Shown: positions 24,646-35,119 of the stretch, piece after piece
Position numbering within the stretch: position 1 is the first letter of the stretch
How the letters are laid out: the number at the start of each line of letters is the position of its first letter
Source of the DNA: Larix kaempferi
Lineage: Eukaryota > Streptophyta > Pinopsida > Pinales > Pinaceae
Length of the DNA: 64,000 bases
Assembly (NCBI GenBank): GCA_027924585.1
Contig: BSBM01000826.1
Location: forward strand, 14,043,501 to 14,107,500
Direction: 5' to 3'
Program-made: the position numbers and the translations under genes
The notes under the pieces: generated by a model
The model's input: the letters and a program-made list of their open reading frames with translations, nothing else
What the model was told of the DNA's origin: nothing
The model's database searches: none

Positions 24646-25290
24646 GTTTGTGTCAGAAATTGTTACTAAGGCTAGGGTAACAAGCCAACACAATCTCAAG
24701 AATAAAATCAATCCAAACTAGGTTTTTAGGGTTTTGTTTTGTAGGTTTTGGTAAGAAAACTTCAAGAGCATAAGGGAATACATCCAACAATAAGTAAAAA
24801 CTAATTCACATACATATATCCATGAAGATGTATATATATCTCAGAAATTCACCAAAAGATTGCACTGAAATTCATTCAATAAAAGACAAGCACTTACTGG
24901 AAATCATACATAAAACCAGAAATGAAATTGTCAATCAAGAAACTATATAAGTTTAAAATGAAGCCAACACATATCAGAAGTGGAATAAGGAGTCATATAT
25001 TCATAGTTTCATCAAAAATGCAATATGAGAGTTTGCAATACTTAGCAGTGAACAAGTCTGGAATAATGCACAGCTTGCAGACCTCCTCTAGCTCTCCAAA
25101 ATTTCGAACCCTTACAATGTCTTTTCTTCCTCTCTAAATAGTTTTTTCATCCCCCAAAAAACAGTTAGGGTATCTCCTACTAATCCTCCATCGAATGACT
25201 AGATTAGGGGAAATAATATTTACATTTTTATAAATTACAATTTTGCTAAAAATAACAAATCCTTAACAAAAAGATTTAAATGAACCTAAC
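24646..25290 (-). other. 3' end of element C, possible LTR
   Basis: AT-rich noncoding DNA. A TGTTTGTGTCAG start at 24646 could be an LTR border next to the B extra ORF. No second copy is in the window, so it cannot be confirmed. Confidence 0.35.
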
Positions 25291-25294
25291 TGCC

Positions 25295-27244
25295 CTAGAT
25301 CTCTTTCGATGCCTCCACTAGCAAAGCTATGCCATCTGGACTTGAAGATCCTTTCTTCACTCTTTTGTGCTTTTGCTCCAGCTCAGCTATCCTTTTGTGT
25401 AGGTGTTCATTTTCAAGTTGCAAGGTTTGAACTGTCTTTTCTAATTCTGAGCAATTCCTGTCAGCAACCCTTTTTCTTCTGAGTGCCTCTTTAGCATCAA
25501 TCACCAACTCTTGAAAATTATCATGAGTATCTTGAAGATCTTCTCTCAATCTCCTATTTGCCAGCATTAGACCATCATTAACTTCTTGCATGTAGTTCAT
25601 TTGATGCTTGTACTGTTTGACCACCTTCTTCAAGTTCTCCCTGTCAGAATTAACCAGTTTTTCTATTGCAGCATCCTGATCTTCACTTGGTTTCCAAAAC
25701 ATATTAAACTTCTTAAACATTAATTCCTCTGTCAATGGCTTTACAGTAATATCTTCAATAATAGGGTTTGAAACACCTATTTCCTGTGCTGATTTAATCT
25801 CTTCTGTTAACAATTTTTTAGAACTGTTTTCAACAATGGATTGAGAGCTCTCTTTACCTGTTACCTGTACAGACCCAAAATCCTCTTTTTTAACTGAATG
25901 AAATGCATTTTTCTTTGACTGCTCCTCCATGGATTCTTCATCAGAAATGTTTACCTTATCAGTCTTCAACTTCGGATTCAACAACTTTTTCATATTTAAT
26001 CTTAATTTGTTTTTAGACCTAGTTTTAGGTCTCCATAAAGAAGCTGGTTCTCCCATCATTTTTAGTGTCTTCCCTTGATATTGGACAGATGCTAACTCTA
26101 CCACTTCTAGCTTCTTAATCTTCTTTTTAGGCTTGGTAGTTTTATCCTCTATAGCTTGATTTTCTTTAATCTCAGCTTTAACCTTGATCTCTGGAATGGA
26201 CTGCTCTTCCTCTAACATATAGCCCTCATCATCTGAGAGGACTGTAATGGGGCTTTTGGGCTGATTCTGGACTTCCTCTTTTGCTACAGGAATAGCTTTG
26301 ACATCAATTTTCCTCTCTTCTTGAACCACTGTTATAGGTGATGACTTATTTTCAAGAATTTCCTTTTCCTTTTTGTCATCGAATAATGAAAATTTGACTT
26401 TACTGTGCTGTGGAATTTCCTGAGGCTGACTGTCAGTCTGTCCTTCTTCTGCTACCTGTTTTGTTTCCTTTTTAACTTTAATGCCATGTTTGTTTGCAGG
26501 TTTAGCTGAATATCCCAACTTTTGTACCATTACTCTTCCCTTATCAGTTTGCCTTTTGGGTTGCTGGTCTTCTCCTTTAGAATGAATCCCTGACCAAAAC
26601 AAAAAGAAATCCCAAGTTCTTTCCTCCTTCTGCAACACTGTAGAGATGATCAACTTGATGAGACCATGATGAAACAATGATTGAGAAGTATGATCATCCT
26701 GCTGTTTAATTTTGCTGGACATTTTCTGCAAGCTTTTGAAGAAAAAGAATGGCAAATTCATTTTTGACAACCCTGCCATGTGCTGCAAGAACCTGAGATG
26801 GTATTTGAACACTAATGAGTACCTCCCTTCACAAGTTATATAGCTCTGAAGGATCCTTATAGGTTCAATCCATTCCCTTTTGAAATTATGAATGATGATA
26901 CCTTTGTTCCAGTCAGGAACAACATTTGGCAATAAGTATCTTTGAGGATCAAACTCAAAAGGAGACTTCTTAAACCAGAGCTCGCCTTTATTATCAATTT
27001 CAGTGGCTTCTGAAATTAAATCTACAGTCAATTTGAATCTTAAAGGATCCATTATGATCATCTCATTTTTAAGTCCTTTGGCAAATTTGCATGATACTTG
27101 GGCATTAAAGCCATCTATCTTCTTGAAGAATTTCAACCATCCTGCCTGTTGGAACATCTCTGCACAATCTGGAAGTTTTTGGATCCATGTCAAGTCTGTG
27201 GGTTCAGCCCTATTAATCTTACCACTTTTACTGTTTTTTCCCAT
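25295..27244 (-). CDS. Element C extra 3' ORF (aORF), intact 649 codons
   Basis: Start MGKNSKSGKINRAEPTDLTW. Residues about 25-215 form a predicted globular, mostly helical domain: GWLKFFKKIDGFNAQVSCKF, VDLISEATEI, ITCEGRYSLVFKYHLRFLQH, MNLPFFFFKSLQKMSSKIKQ and HHGLIKLII. Residues about 215-510 are a lysine- and glutamate-rich linker. Residues about 515-635 are a coiled coil (ENLKKVVKQYKHQMNYMQEV and SELEKTVQTLQLENEHLHKR), with a KHKRVKKG basic patch near the end. There is no zinc finger, signal peptide or clear membrane segment. The domain order parallels the decayed extra ORFs of A and B. The location suggests the env position of the element. It resembles no enzyme I know; it may be a gag-like or plant mobile-domain protein. 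Confidence 0.78.
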   Translation of the reverse strand: MGKNSKSGKINRAEPTDLTWIQKLPDCAEMFQQAGWLKFFKKIDGFNAQVSCKFAKGLKNEMIIMDPLRFKLTVDLISEATEIDNKGELWFKKSPFEFDPQRYLLPNVVPDWNKGIIIHNFKREWIEPIRILQSYITCEGRYSLVFKYHLRFLQHMAGLSKMNLPFFFFKSLQKMSSKIKQQDDHTSQSLFHHGLIKLIISTVLQKEERTWDFFLFWSGIHSKGEDQQPKRQTDKGRVMVQKLGYSAKPANKHGIKVKKETKQVAEEGQTDSQPQEIPQHSKVKFSLFDDKKEKEILENKSSPITVVQEERKIDVKAIPVAKEEVQNQPKSPITVLSDDEGYMLEEEQSIPEIKVKAEIKENQAIEDKTTKPKKKIKKLEVVELASVQYQGKTLKMMGEPASLWRPKTRSKNKLRLNMKKLLNPKLKTDKVNISDEESMEEQSKKNAFHSVKKEDFGSVQVTGKESSQSIVENSSKKLLTEEIKSAQEIGVSNPIIEDITVKPLTEELMFKKFNMFWKPSEDQDAAIEKLVNSDRENLKKVVKQYKHQMNYMQEVNDGLMLANRRLREDLQDTHDNFQELVIDAKEALRRKRVADRNCSELEKTVQTLQLENEHLHKRIAELEQKHKRVKKGSSSPDGIALLVEASKEI

Positions 27245-27249
27245 CTCTT

Positions 27250-28640
27250 TCTTTTCAAGGAACTGGAACAGTCTAGTTTTAGGTTTCAGAAGTGTCTTAT
27301 AAGCTGCTTTCTGGGTAAATAGTACTGCAGGTTATAACAATTTAACCCATGCACAAATCTACAAACCTCCCTGTGTAACACCTGTATCAAACTAGCAGAC
27401 TTCCCTCTGTTTAAACAAACTGAATTCTACAGGCAATTCTGTGAGTTTTTCAACGCCCTATTCTGATTAGGTCATAAAAGGAACAATCATGCTAATTCCT
27501 CTTATCATGCTTCAGCTAACCATTTCAGTGATGAATTCTTCATCCTTTCATTCTATTACACCTCTCTCAGCGACCAATTTTTTCAGAAGAACACGCAGCA
27601 GCAAAAACCCCAAATTCTTCAGCTATGAGGATTATATGTAATACCTGTCAATTACTCCTGCATCGTGGCGTAATGTCTTCAAATTTAGGTGTCAATAACG
27701 TTCCTCTTCAAGCACAGGTGTCCTCCTAACGTTTTCTTGGCTGCAGGTGAAACGAATTCAAAGCCCTAATTTCTGCTGGCGCCGGAATCACAGGTGTCTC
27801 CTTCCACAGCAACGTAATCCAATGTTCAACGATGAAGACTCCTCCTCAAACACTCACTCCTTAGTGATGATGCGTGTGACGAGGGAAATTTGACAGCGAA
27901 ACCCGGAACTGGCTGGTCTCTGTGCACTGAAACCCGCATAACCTGTAATGATGCCCTTATCTCTTTTCATGATTATCAACCAACAAACATCATGCTAAGA
28001 ATGCTGCATACACGTGTTAAACACTTCACAAAATGCGATTAGACACTCACACTCTTCATGATGATTGAAATCAGATCGAGATTTTACGAAAAACTCATGC
28101 CACGATATTCCTGTAGCGCACTCTGTGTTAAACTTCGGTGTAGCGCTACAAGAATATCTTTAAACCAAAATTTAGCAGATTTTCTAACTTTTGCCAAATT
28201 TATCGGAGATTTTAGCAGCTTTTTGGTTTAGGCCACTAGTTTAGCTACTCTCTAAAGTCATAATTGATTCTCCTTTTGAATATATAACTCATATTGACCC
28301 ACTTCCAATATAAAAATGACCAAAATCAAATGAAATGTGAAGACTGGGCTCAAACTTTATTCAAGCATTCATAAAATTCTTAAAAAGGCAGAAAACCAAA
28401 ACTGAAAATCAACAATTAACTAAGGTAAACTCAAAAATCAAACCAAAATTTGGAGAGAAAAAACTAAAAATGCAGAAAAATTTACTGACTTAACATCTGG
28501 CTCCAGCTGCGGGATGAAGTCCTCCCTGTGAGGCTTCAAGAACCTGTAGACTAGTGCCTTCAGTCTTCCATTGGGCTATGGAGTCTTTATTCAATCTCAC
28601 TCACACCGGTATATACAATGAAAAATGAACATGATCTTCA
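27250..28640 (-). other. Element C spacer between integrase and extra ORF
   Basis: There is no coding motif. A GGATTATATG-like stretch and a TTATAAG at 27,297-27,303 upstream of the extra ORF are weak TATA candidates, and no CTATAAATA is present here. It may serve as the extra ORF's leader or promoter region. Confidence 0.4.
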
Positions 28641-28641
28641 T

Positions 28642-31600
28642 TTAACTGTAGAAATGCTTGAGGAATCGCCCATTAACAGGGCTGAGCAATTCCTCTCCTT
28701 CCAAAGACTGCAATATGAAAGTATTATTTTCCAAAACCTTAGCTATCAGAAAAGGGCCAAACCATAAATTATCAAATTTTCCATGTTTCCCCTTCTGTTC
28801 CTTTCTTGGATCCCATCTTAAAACCATCTCACCTTCTGAAAAAATATGATCTTTGATATTTCTGTCAAACCTGGTTTTCATTTTAGCTCTATACAGCTGG
28901 GCTTCTTTGTCTACTTTCTCTCTGTTCTGCTGTAACTTAATCATCTCAAAAATTTTCCTTTGCAAATCATCTGGTTCCTCTTGAGAATTTTGGAGGAACT
29001 TCATTACTGGGATTCCCAATTGTACTGGAAATACTGCTTCTGTTCCATAAACCAGCTGAAAAGGTGAAGTTCCAATGGCTTGTTTTACAGTAATCCTATC
29101 TGCCCATAATGCATATTTCAACATTGAATCCCAAGATTTTTTATTTTGTTTGAGCAATTTTTTGATGCACTGAATGATATTTTTGTTAGATGATTCAGCC
29201 TGACCATTTCCCTGAGGATAATAGGGAGTTGAATGTTGTAGCATAATACCATTTTTTTCACAAAAGGCCACCATTGCCTTGGATTTGAATGCTTTGGCAT
29301 TATCAGTAATCAATCGTTGTGGGCAACCAAACCTGCTCAGAATATTATTTTCTATGAAATCCATAATTACCTTATCTGTGGCATTTCTTGTGGGGATAGC
29401 CTCCACCCACTTTGTAAAGAAATCTGTGGCAGTCAAAATCCAATGATGTTGGCCTGAAGATGCTGGGTTTATTTCTCCAATAAAATCCAGGCCCCACTAC
29501 TGAAAGGGGGCATTGACTACAATAGGCTTCAAAGGTAAAGACAGCAGCTTCTGTTTTCCTGCAAACTTTTGACAAGGTATACAAGCTCTTACAGTTTGAT
29601 AAACATCTGTAAAAAGTGAAGGCCAATAGTAACCAGCTCTTAAAATTTTATAAGCTGTTGTTTTCCAATATTTATGCCCTCCACAGGCTCCTTCATGAGA
29701 TTCTGAAATTACTTCCTTTATTTCAGCTTGATCTAAACACCTTAATAAGATTCCTGCTGGATCTTTCCAAAACAATTGACCCTCTATCAGACAGTATTTA
29801 GTAGTTTTCAATTTCAAGGACCTGGCAGCTTTTCTGTCTAAATGTTCTGGACATTGCAAAAATAGCAGAAAATGAACAATGTCAGCATACCAATCTGAAG
29901 ATGAATAAGAATCCATGATTCTTTCTTTTTCCAGGATTACTTGATTTTCTTCAGGTGCTGATTCTTCTGTCATAGCATGTAACCCTAATGCCTGACAATT
30001 TGAGTCAGCCAGCAGTTTAGCCAATCCTTGTCCTTTGACCAGCTTTGTAGGTCTAATTTCCACTTCATATTCCATAATTTTGGCAATCCACCTTCCCCTC
30101 TTTCCTTCGCTATCAGGCTGTGTCAAAACATCCTTCACTGCAGCATTTGGAACAAATGAAACAACCTTGGAGTGTAAAATATAAATTCTGAAAAATTTTA
30201 AAGCCTTTACCAGGGCATAGGCTTGTTTCTCCAAGATACTATATTTTAGCTCGGAATCTCTAAGTGTTTTGCTAAAAAAGGCAATTGGTTGTTCCAATCC
30301 TTCTTCATTCTTCTGAAGTAATACAGCAGCAATGGTGTCCTCTGAAGCAAAAGAAAATGTAAGAAATTCTTTGTCGAAATTTGGACTCACCAGAACAGGT
30401 GCTTCAGTCAGAGCCACTTTAATCTTTTCAAAAGCTGTCCTTGCTTCCATAGTCCACTTGATTTCTTGATCCTTTTTTAACATGCCTGTAATTTGCTTAT
30501 TGGTCTCAGCAAAATTAGGAATAAACCATCGCAGAAAATTGATTTTGCCAATAAATGATTGCACATCCTTTTTACTCCTGGGCAAGCTAATTTTCAGTAT
30601 TGCTTTGACTCTCTCAGGGTCAATCCTGATACCATCAGCTGATACCAAGTGACCAAGCAACTTACCTTCCTGTACAGCAAAATGTGATTTTTTAGGGTTC
30701 AAGGATAAGCCAAATTTTCTGCACTTTATGAAGGTTTGCTCCAAATGTTTCAAATGTTCGTCATCAGATTTGGAGAAAACTGTAATATCATCCAGATAAA
30801 TCACCACAAACTTATCTTTTTCACCCACAAATGCAATATCCATGGCTCTCTGAAAGGTTGCTCCAGCATTCATTAAGCCAAAAGGCATCTTGTCATACAT
30901 AAATGTCCCCCAGGGGGTTGTAAAAGCTGTTTTTTCTTTATCATCAGGGTGCATAGCAATCTGATTATACCCTGAGAAGCCATCTAGCATTGAAATCCTT
31001 TGAGCTCCAACCACCTGCTGCAAAACCTGTTCAATCTTGGGGAGAGGATAATTGTCTTTTAATGAGGATCGATTCAAATTTCTGAAATCAACACATAATC
31101 GAATTTCTCCATTCTTCTTTCTAACAGGAACCAAATTTGCCACCCAAGAAGAATACCTAAGAGGCACTATTATTTTTGCATCCAACAACTTCTTCAATTC
31201 TTTTTCAATAACAGGGAACAATGCTGGATTGATTCTTCTTAATTTCTGCCTGAAAGGTTTAACATTAGGTTTCAAAGGAACTTTATGCTGAATAATTGCT
31301 GTGTCGTAGGTTTTCAGCTCCTTGTAAGACCAAGCAAATGTATCTACATATTTCTTCAACAGCTTAATGTATCTACTCCTTTGCTCAGCTGTTAGGTTTT
31401 TAGACAATTTTACCATTCTGGGCTGTTCTGCTGAGCCAATATTGTAATCCTCTACATTTTCTTCTGAAGACTGGATTACTGGTCTGGAAGGTGTATCATC
31501 CTTAGTAAATATTCTCTCCAAAGGTACTAGGCCTTTTGGAATGAAATTACTCTTTAATTCAATAATCTTATGTCCAGCAATCTCTTCTGCAGTAAATTCA

Positions 31601-31935
31601 TCCAACTGTTCCTCCTTTTCATCAATTTCTTGATCAATTTGATTGTTTGAAAATTCATCTACCAGCTCAAGAAATTTTTTTATTTCAAGGTCATCTTCAA
31701 AAACCCTCCAATGTTTCACATTATCTGGGACACATGGCCTATATCTCACTTCTATTGGATACCTTAATTGAGTAGTTTTTGGAATTCTGAAATGTGTGGC
31801 AGCCAGGGCTAAAGAATCTGCAGTTTCATTATGATTTCTGGGAATATGAGTGATATTAAATGCAATAAAATAATTTTCAATAATGGGACATGGAATGGGA
31901 ATGTCCTCACCGAAGTCACTTTTGATATCCAGAAT
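28642..31935 (-). pseudogene. Element C pol: RNase H tail, RT, native RNase H, integrase
   Basis: On the minus strand FIAFNITHIPRNHNETADSL (about 31,880-31,790) is the C-terminal end of an archaeal-type RNase H, followed by an acidic linker. RT has DGFSGYNQIAMHPDD, FGLMNAGATFQRA and YLDD at 30787-30798. The native RNase H lacks catalytic aspartates (FSFASEDTIAAVLLQ, and VVSFVPNAAVKDVL where TDH is expected). Integrase has GACGGHKYWKTTAYK with CIPCQKF, then D (GLDFIGE), D (LITDNAKAF) and E (GNGQAESSNKN), and ends at 28,642. One in-frame TAG at 29497-29499 is the only stop. Confidence 0.9.
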
Positions 31936-31939
31936 TTCA

Positions 31940-33262
31940 ACTCGAAACTCCATAGGCCATTCCTTCATGATATTGTCAATGTCGTCTTCACCCATATGGT
32001 ATCTCCCTATGAACCACTCAGGGTTCTTTGTTTGTGCCTTGGCTGAAATGTGAATAGACCACATGTCAGCATAATAATTTATAGTATGAATATACTTGGA
32101 AGTTACCTCTTTTGTTATCCGAGGCGTGACACTGATGGCCTCGCGCAGCTACTGATAATATGTGTAGAATACTTCAGCTATTGCGTGTTGTCTTTGCGAA
32201 TTCAAGTTTGCCCAAAGGTTAGCATAGCGGGCTCCTCTGCAATCGTTGTTGTTGATTATTACATCGACGTTATACTTCGGGTCCTTCCATCCTATGAGCA
32301 TGATCAGCACTATTAACCATGTCAAGTGGAAATTACCACCATTTATCTGTGTTTCATTTAGTTCCTCCAGGAACTCATTCAACAGGTATTGACACCAGTT
32401 GAATTTTCCTCCCTCCGCGACTGCGACACTAAGTAGTACTGTGCCCGCAGGTAGCTCCAATGGTATTTCTTTTCTGAGAATATTTTCGGCTAACAGTTGT
32501 GTGACAAACCACATTTCCTTATCATCTATGTCCTCCATCTGAAAGCCTCTCTTTCCTTTGATGATGGTTTGAGTTTTCTTCATCTTCGCGGCCACTTCTT
32601 TGTCTTTGCTTTTCCCTTGGAAAAACTGTTTCGGATATTCACCTCTTTTGCTCAACTAGTGATTCGGTGGATTAAGTCAATGTTTAGGTCGATATTGCGG
32701 CCAAGCCACAAATATCCCTAGTGGATGAACGACATTAGAGTAAGCATCGCCACATTCAGTTCTGGTATTTTGTTGAAGTACTAGTCCGACTGAAATTGTG
32801 GAAACTTAGGTTCATTCGGCTCCTTCTGCATCTCAGATCATAGTCTTCCCACTTACATTCTTGTATCTTACCGAATAGGTTTGCGTCCACCTCGACATGT
32901 TTCGATATAGGGGAGAGAGGAATGTCGTAGTTAGCATTATTCATTAGCTTGATGACCAGTGCGTCCATTGCACGTGGTGAGATGTAGTCAGGGGTGAGTT
33001 TCAATGGTATTTCCTTATCGGCCAGCGGAGCCTGCGGCACTGTGGAACTCATCTTTGCTTGCTTCACTTTCAGCTTGACTGGTCCTTTTCCTTTGTCTTC
33101 CATAGCCGCAGTGTGTCTTGGTGATCTTTAGGAAGCTTGACCCTGTTCTATTACAACTTTCTTGTTGGGGGTTCTCATCAACCCTTCGATTCCCCCATAC
33201 CTAAATACCTTTATAGTCTCCTGGACCATGAACTCTTCCTCAATGAAGGACCTCTCAGACAT
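31940..33262 (-). pseudogene. Element B extra 3' ORF, N-terminal part
   Basis: The ORF opens MSERSFIEEEFMVQETIKVF at 33,262. It has a stop and then continues as MEDKGKGPVKLKVKQAK (33,103) and YDIPLSPISKHVEVDANLFG. After frame changes come GYLWLGRN, NWCQYLLNEFLEEL and LIGWKDPKYN, and the end DIDNIMKEWPMEFRVE near 31,945. Each block has a partner in element A's extra ORF. The frame runs without an LTR into the pol of element C. The function is unknown. Confidence 0.7.
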
Positions 33263-33382
33263 TCACTGGGCGGATCTGGGTAAAGCAATGGTGTCTCTGA
33301 TAAATTGTTGTAGACAATCACAAAGTATAGCTCGCAGAAAATTCAAGGGTTTCTGTAACACCCGCAAGTCCAAATACAACAG

Positions 33383-33391
33383 TATTTATAG
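33383..33391 (-). promoter_or_regulatory. Candidate internal TATA box for the element B extra ORF
   Basis: On the minus strand this is CTATAAATA, 121-129 bases upstream of the ATG at 33,262. The identical box precedes the extra ORF in element A. The region from 33,392 to 34,060 between integrase and this box shows no gene. Confidence 0.5.
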
Positions 33392-34069
33392 GCGCAATGA
33401 TCCTCCTCTGTGCCCCTTAATAGCTAGATAAGCTTTAAATGCGGTAGCCGTAGGCCAAATATGATGACTATTTCGGTCCTTTCCCTCAGTAACTTGTTCG
33501 GAACGACTATTTCTTCGTTAAATGCTCAAGTGGTCACTGGCAAACTATTGTATAACGGCTACATTTTCGACTGACCTTCTAACGGCTACTTTTCTAGAGT
33601 GTTGCGTCGAACTGCGCAGTGGTCATCACTACTCCTGGGCGTTTACTTTGCGGTGCCTGATTTCTTGTTTCTGAACTTAGCCTCTTTTCTCGTTCAACTT
33701 GATTTTCATAGTTGCATTCTGATATTCGCTATTGCGTGGTTCCTTTTTTCTTTTTCTCTTTTCTTTTTTTTTTGGCGCAGCTTCACTGCTAAACAAGGAC
33801 TACGCAGTATATACACTTTCTTCATCACACTTCGTGTACATACTCTTTCCCTTTTCTAATGCCCAATTTCAACTGTACTTGGCACTTAGAAATTTCCTTT
33901 CATCTGATCAACAAGGGTTCTATGAAGCAGGACTATCCCGCTAGGATTTTAGTCTGCTTCTATTGACTAGACGAAGCAAGTGATCTCCTGCTAATGTGGC
34001 TAACTGAGCTGCGCCACCATTAGTAACATGTACAACAATATATGGGCCAAGCCAAGTCATCTTAAACTT

Positions 34070-35101
34070 TCAAGGAAACTTCATAAAATTTCTATAATAC
34101 AGAAGGACTAGATCACCTGCCTGAAAGGTCTTGTTTTTGATGTGGCGATCATGCCATGGTTTTTCTCTTTCTTTCTGCACTTGTTGGTGAAAGCCTGCGA
34201 TGAAGCGATCTTCCTCCAACCCAACCAAGCGGAGAAGTCTTTCTTCAAGTGCCTTTGGATCTTCCATGCCTGTAAATGCAACAATCCTTAAGCTGGGAAC
34301 AATGTATTCCATTGGAATTATTGCTTCCTGTCCATAGGCCAGCCTAAAAGGTGTGTGGCCAGTCAACGTTTTGCAAGTAGTTCTATATGCCCATAAAATG
34401 GTTGAAATGCGTAGGTCCCAATAATCCCTATTCACATTGCATACCTTAGTTAGTGCATTCTCCAGTACTTTATTGAACGCTTCAACAGTTCCATTTGCTT
34501 GCGGATGATATGGCGTAATTCGTTGATGATGAATGTGGAACTCTTCTGTCAATGCCTCAATGGTTCTGTTCAAAAAGAGAGTTCCTTAATCACTCATCAA
34601 AATTTTTGGGCATCCAAACCTTGTAAGGATGTCTTCAAATATGAAATGCGCGGAAGTACCTACGCTGCAGTCCTTCACCGGCTTCGCTTCTGCCCATCTG
34701 GTGAGGTAATCCGTTGCGGTAATAATGTACCTCGTACCAGTTCTCTTTCCTGGTGGGTTTATAGGTCCCACAAAATCAATGGCCCATTTCTCAAATGCAT
34801 GTAATTTCAACTGTGGATTCAATGGCATCTCGTCTCTTCGCAACGGCCTTCTTGTCGTCTGACAAACACCGTAGCTCTAGCAATGCTCCTTCGCATCTTT
34901 GTGAATCATAGGCCACCATAGCCCTGCCCGCAATATCTTCTGTGCAGTGGCTCTTCCTGCGTAGTGACCTCCTGCTGCTCCAAAATGTGCATCAGCTAGT
35001 ATGAATGGTTTCTCGTGCTCTAACACACACCTGCATAATACTTCATCTAGTCCCAACTTGTATAGATGGCCTACAATAATGGTGAAGTCTGCTGCTCGCA
35101 C
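34070..35101 (-). pseudogene. Element B integrase
   Basis: The frame continues past the double stop. It shows the zinc-binding part (HFGAAGGHYAGRATAQKIL), the catalytic core D (KWAIDFVGPINPPGK), D (GCPKILMSD) and E ([17 protein letters not shown]), and the C-terminal basic region ending [18 protein letters not shown] residues are present, but there are stops near 34,860 and 34,586. The C-terminal tail is short. Confidence 0.88.
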
Positions 35102-35119
35102 TACCAGCTGCTTCTTTTA

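Larger units (their letters stand above)
24640..31940 (-). mobile_element. Ty3/Gypsy element C fragment (dual RNase H type), nested in B
   Basis: It contains an archaeal-type RNase H tail, RT, RNase H and integrase (minus strand), and a 649-codon extra ORF. The right end is cut in the middle of its pol, next to B's extra ORF, so C's 5' LTR, gag and protease are gone. The left part (24,646-25,290) may be its 3' LTR, but I could not find both ends or a target duplication. Pol is in one frame with a single stop, so the copy is younger or better kept than B. Confidence 0.72.

Noticed and set aside
24646-28640. Host gene on the minus strand around the 649-codon ORF
   Set aside because: The ORF is collinear with a Gypsy integrase upstream and has relatives at the same place in elements A and B, so an element-borne ORF fits better. 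A captured host gene cannot be fully ruled out.
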